Source: Propionibacteriaceae bacterium
Lineage (GTDB): Bacteria > Actinomycetota > Actinomycetes > Propionibacteriales > Propionibacteriaceae
Assembly (NCBI GenBank): GCA_021323255.1
Contig: JAJTCL010000017.1
Location: 1 to 16,426, forward strand
Length of the DNA stretch: 16,426 bases
Direction of reading: 5' to 3'
The notes under the pieces are model-generated. The model was not told where the DNA came from, made no database searches, and saw only the letters and a program-made list of their open reading frames with translations. Within the stretch, counting starts at the first letter, position 1. Each line of letters begins with the position of its first letter. Position numbers and translations under genes: made by a program. Of the stretch, positions 13,236 through 16,426 are shown piece after piece.

Positions 13236-16200
13236 GTGCCGGAGAGCAAGATAGACCATGTGCCAGCCGATCCATTGGAGGTCTTCTCCCCGGCGACCGC
13301 TACCTGGTTCCGGGAGGTTTTTGCGCGCCCGACAGCCGCGCAGGTCGGGGCCTGGCAAGCCATCTCCGCTGGCGAGAACGCCCTGGTCATTGCACCCACA
13401 GGCTCTGGGAAGACGCTTGCCGCCTTCTTGTGGGCCCTCGACGATCTGACCCGAGCACCGCAACCTGACACCAAACAGCGATGCCGGGTTCTGTACGTCT
13501 CCCCGCTAAAGGCGCTGGCAGTCGATGTCGAGCGGAACCTCCGAGCGCCATTGGCTGGCATCACCCAGACGGCGCTGCGGCTGGAACAAGTGCCGCCGAG
13601 CGTGACCGTCGGCGTGCGATCTGGTGACACTTCGGCGGCCGAGCGGCGGACGCTCATCACGCGGCCGCCCGACATCTTGATCACTACGCCGGAGTCGCTG
13701 TTCTTGATGTTGACCTCTGCGGCGCGCGACCTGCTCGGCTCTGTCCGGACAGTGATCGTGGACGAAGTGCACGCCCTGGCTGGAACCAAACGCGGAGCTC
13801 ACCTGGAGGTCTCCCTCGAGCGGCTGGAGGCGCTGACCCAGCCTGACGGAGGATCCTCCTCACGGCAACCTCTGCAGCGGATCGGTTTGTCTGCGACTGT
13901 CCGACCAGCCGAGCGGGTTGCGGAGTTCCTCGGTGGACCACATCCGGTACGAGTGGTGGCGCCGCCGGCGGAGAAGTTGTGGGATCTGTCGATCGTGGTG
14001 CCGGTCGAAGATATGAGCGATCTCGGCGCGACAGCATCAGCACCGACGCCCGCGCCGCCGAGCCTGGATGATGAACAGGCTCCGCCGAGGCCACCCTCGA
14101 TCTGGCCCCACGTCGAGAATCAGATTCTTGACCTGATCCGCGATCATCGCTCAAGCATTGTCTTCGCTAACTCGCGTCGCTTGGCCGAGCGGCTCACCGC
14201 TCACCTCAATGAGCTGAACGCCGAGCGCCTCGGCGACCTTGCCGATCCATTCCCACCGCCTGCGCAGGTGATGGCCCAATCCGGTGCATCCAGCGGTCGT
14301 GATGGCAGCCACGGCCCGGTCATCGCCCGAGCGCACCATGGCTCGGTCAGCAAGGAACAGAGAGCCCAGATCGAAGACGATCTCAAGACCGGCCAGCTGC
14401 CGTGTGTGGTGGCGACGTCGTCACTGGAGCTGGGGATCGATATGGGCGCCGTCGACGTCGTGGTGCAGGTCGAGGCTCCACCGTCGGTGGCCAGCGGGCT
14501 GCAGCGGGTCGGCCGGGCCGGGCATCACGTGGGAGCGACATCACGCGGAGTGTTCTTCCCCAACCACCGTGGAGATCTCATCGCCTCGGCTGTCGTCGTC
14601 GAACGGATGCGGCAAGGTGCGATCGAGGAGGTCGCCGAGCTACGCAACCCACTTGATGTGCTCGCCCAACAGGTCGTCGCAATCGTCTCGATCGAGGACG
14701 CCAAGGTCGAGGACCTTTACGCCTTGGTGCGCAGAGCGAGCAGTTTCCGTCATCTGCCTTACAGCGCCTTCGAGGCCGTCCTTGACATGTTGAGCGGTCG
14801 ATATCCCAGCGAGCAGTTCGCAGAACTCCGGCCGCGGCTGATCTGGCACCGCGACACCGGTGTGCTGGCCTCCCGTCCTGGAGCCCAGCGTCTCGCGGTG
14901 ACCTCGGGTGGCACGATTCCCGATCGCGGACTTTTCGGGGTCTTTCTGGTCGGTGAAGGGAATGCGTCGGGACGGCATGCGGCTGGTCGTCGAGTCGGCG
15001 AACTCGATGAGGAGATGGTCTACGAGACTCGGGTGGGCGATGTTTTCACTTTGGGCACGACGAGTTGGCGAGTCGAGCAAATCACCCACGATCAGGTCCT
15101 GGTCTCCCCCGCCCCGGGCAGTCCGGGACGCCTGCCGTTCTGGAAAGGTGACGCACCAGGTCGGCCGTTGGAGCTGGGGCGCGCGTACGGCAGGTTCGTC
15201 CGCGACGTAGGTGCGCTGCAACCGGCCGCTGCGAAAGCTCGGCTGCGCGAAGCCGGGTTGGACGACTTTGCAGCCAACAACTTGGTGTCCTACCTCGCCG
15301 AGCAGCAATCAGCCGCCGGAGCACTGCCGACCGACCAGACCGTGGTCTTCGAGCGGTTCCGCGATGAGCTCGGGGACTGGCGAGTGTGCGTGCATTGTCC
15401 TCTTGGCACCGGTGTGCTCAGCCCCTGGGCGCTTGCTGTTGAGCATTCGGCGCGAGAACGCTATGGCATGGACGTGCAGGCTACGGCGACCAACGACGGC
15501 ATGGTGCTGCGCATCCCCGACACCGAATCGGAGCCGCCAAGTGCCGAGCTGATCGTGTGTGATCCGGAGCTGATCGAATCGGTGATCAGCGACGAGGTGG
15601 GCTCATCTGCGCTCTTCGCTGCCCGCTTCCGGGAAAATGCAGCCCGCGCGCTGCTCCTCCCCAGACGTGATCCGAAGTCACGCTCGCCGCTCTGGCAACA
15701 ACGCATGCGGTCCGCTCAATTGTTGACCGTTGCGGCGCAGTATCCAGAGTTTCCGATCGTGCTCGAGACCATGCGCGAATGTCTGAATGATGTCTTCGAT
15801 CTCGATGGCCTCCTCGAGGTCCAGCGGCAGGTGGCGTCGCGGTCGCTCCGCATCGTCGAGGTCGAGACGAAGGAGCCATCTCCCTTTGCCCGCTCCCTCC
15901 TCTTCGGCTACGTCGGTGCATTCGTCTACGAAGGTGATGTGCCGCTGGCCGAGAGGAAGGCCGCGGCCCTCTCGCTGGATGCCGCACTGCTAGCCGAGCT
16001 GCTCGGCAAGGACGGCATCAAGCAACTGCTGGATGCCGGTGTGATCGCCAGCATCGAGGCTGATCTTCAGTGCCTCAGCGCCGAGCGAAAAGTCACGACG
16101 CTGGAACAGACCTTCGACCTGCTGCGTACGGCAGGGCCATTCACCCGCCTCGAAATGGCGGCACGAGCCGCCCCAGGGTTTGCTGTCACAGAGGTGATCG

Positions 16201-16426
16201 ACACGCTGGTCAGCGAGCGCCGCGCGGTGGAGGTCCGGATTGCCGGGCAAGCGATGTTTGCGGTCGCTGAGGACGTTCCGCGACTCCGCGACGGCCTCGG
16301 AATTCCCGTCCCGCCCGGCGTGGCTGCCACCTTCACCGACCCCGCCCCGCAACCCATCGATGATCTTGTGTTGCGCTGGGCCCGTACCCACGGGCCGTTC
16401 GTCGCCTCGACGATCGCGCGACGCTA
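13236..16426 (+). CDS. lhr: Lhr-type ATP-dependent helicase (3' end beyond the window)
   Basis: Lhr is a large superfamily 2 helicase that translocates 3' to 5' on single-stranded DNA and unwinds RNA:DNA and DNA duplexes; in mycobacteria it belongs to the damage-induced genes. The window holds 1063 codons of an expected roughly 1500, with no stop or frameshift. Motifs from the GTG at 13236 are: Walker A PTGSGKT at 54-60, SPLKAL at 89-94, TPESL at 151-155, DEVH at 176-179, SAT at 219-221, then SSIVFANSRR, TSSLELGIDMG and QRVGRAGHH. Winged-helix and Lhr-specific core regions follow. A Pro/Ala-rich insert (SAPTPAPPSLDDEQAPPRPPS region) splits the two RecA-like lobes. The start is uncertain: GGTGA at 13223-13227 favours 13236, while GTGs at 13203, 13224 and 13230 are in frame. 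Confidence 0.95.
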   Translation, partial: MPESKIDHVPADPLEVFSPATATWFREVFARPTAAQVGAWQAISAGENALVIAPTGSGKTLAAFLWALDDLTRAPQPDTKQRCRVLYVSPLKALAVDVERNLRAPLAGITQTALRLEQVPPSVTVGVRSGDTSAAERRTLITRPPDILITTPESLFLMLTSAARDLLGSVRTVIVDEVHALAGTKRGAHLEVSLERLEALTQPDGGSSSRQPLQRIGLSATVRPAERVAEFLGGPHPVRVVAPPAEKLWDLSIVVPVEDMSDLGATASAPTPAPPSLDDEQAPPRPPSIWPHVENQILDLIRDHRSSIVFANSRRLAERLTAHLNELNAERLGDLADPFPPPAQVMAQSGASSGRDGSHGPVIARAHHGSVSKEQRAQIEDDLKTGQLPCVVATSSLELGIDMGAVDVVVQVEAPPSVASGLQRVGRAGHHVGATSRGVFFPNHRGDLIASAVVVERMRQGAIEEVAELRNPLDVLAQQVVAIVSIEDAKVEDLYALVRRASSFRHLPYSAFEAVLDMLSGRYPSEQFAELRPRLIWHRDTGVLASRPGAQRLAVTSGGTIPDRGLFGVFLVGEGNASGRHAAGRRVGELDEEMVYETRVGDVFTLGTTSWRVEQITHDQVLVSPAPGSPGRLPFWKGDAPGRPLELGRAYGRFVRDVGALQPAAAKARLREAGLDDFAANNLVSYLAEQQSAAGALPTDQTVVFERFRDELGDWRVCVHCPLGTGVLSPWALAVEHSARERYGMDVQATATNDGMVLRIPDTESEPPSAELIVCDPELIESVISDEVGSSALFAARFRENAARALLLPRRDPKSRSPLWQQRMRSAQLLTVAAQYPEFPIVLETMRECLNDVFDLDGLLEVQRQVASRSLRIVEVETKEPSPFARSLLFGYVGAFVYEGDVPLAERKAAALSLDAALLAELLGKDGIKQLLDAGVIASIEADLQCLSAERKVTTLEQTFDLLRTAGPFTRLEMAARAAPGFAVTEVIDTLVSERRAVEVRIAGQAMFAVAEDVPRLRDGLGIPVPPGVAATFTDPAPQPIDDLVLRWARTHGPFVASTIARR

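Noticed and set aside
12964..13275. 103-residue minus-strand frame between DUF3046 and lhr, including a VHGVHAVHSV-like repeat
   Set aside because: It overlaps the lhr start, has no convincing start site, and its repeats come from short DNA-level repetition and the 27-nt direct repeat.

Overview
The window is chromosomal DNA from a high-GC Gram-positive bacterium (Actinomycetota). The evidence is the third-position GC bias, the GTG starts, the LexA box of the CGAAC-N4-GTTCG type, the RecA-independent damage promoter motif TTGTCRGTG-N8-TANNNT, a DUF3046 gene beside recA, and the actinobacterial neighbourhood recA-recX / gluABCD / miaB / miaA-dapF. An RNase Y gene next to recX, which corynebacteria and mycobacteria lack, suggests a Propionibacteriaceae-like or related lineage. 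That placement is inference; no rRNA is present.

Layout from left to right. 1-2042, minus strand: miaA, dapF and the start of a short-chain dehydrogenase gene form a tight operon. 2196-2390, plus: a small MT0933/CsbD-like protein without a visible toxin partner. 2418-4477, minus: miaB followed 23 bp later by a non-haem ferritin. 4614-5519, plus: an aldose 1-epimerase family gene. 5633-8980, plus: a complete glutamate-type ABC uptake operon gluABCD (ATPase, lipoprotein receptor, two permeases), with a likely leaderless promoter and a strong hairpin between receptor and permease genes. 8977-10626, minus: RNase Y, overlapping the end of gluD by 4 bp, with its own predicted promoter and a leader of about 200 nt. 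10919-12469, minus: recA-recX with a 3 bp gap. 12717-12920, minus: DUF3046. 13236 to the window end, plus: the first two thirds of a long Lhr-type helicase gene.

The most informative non-coding stretch is 12470-12716, upstream of recA. It holds a perfect LexA/SOS box over a distal promoter and a near-perfect PafBC-type promoter nearer the gene. This is the dual-promoter arrangement known from mycobacterial recA. Two DnaA-box-like sequences lie between and over these promoters. The 12921-13235 gap holds a 27-nt direct repeat and a 19-nt palindrome of unknown role.

The genes serve housekeeping roles: tRNA A37 modification (miaA, miaB), lysine/peptidoglycan precursor synthesis (dapF), glutamate uptake (gluABCD), RNA decay (rny), iron storage (ferritin) and DNA repair (recA, recX, lhr). 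I found no convincing undescribed system, mobile element, CRISPR array, tRNA or rRNA. The points worth a second look are mostly regulatory.
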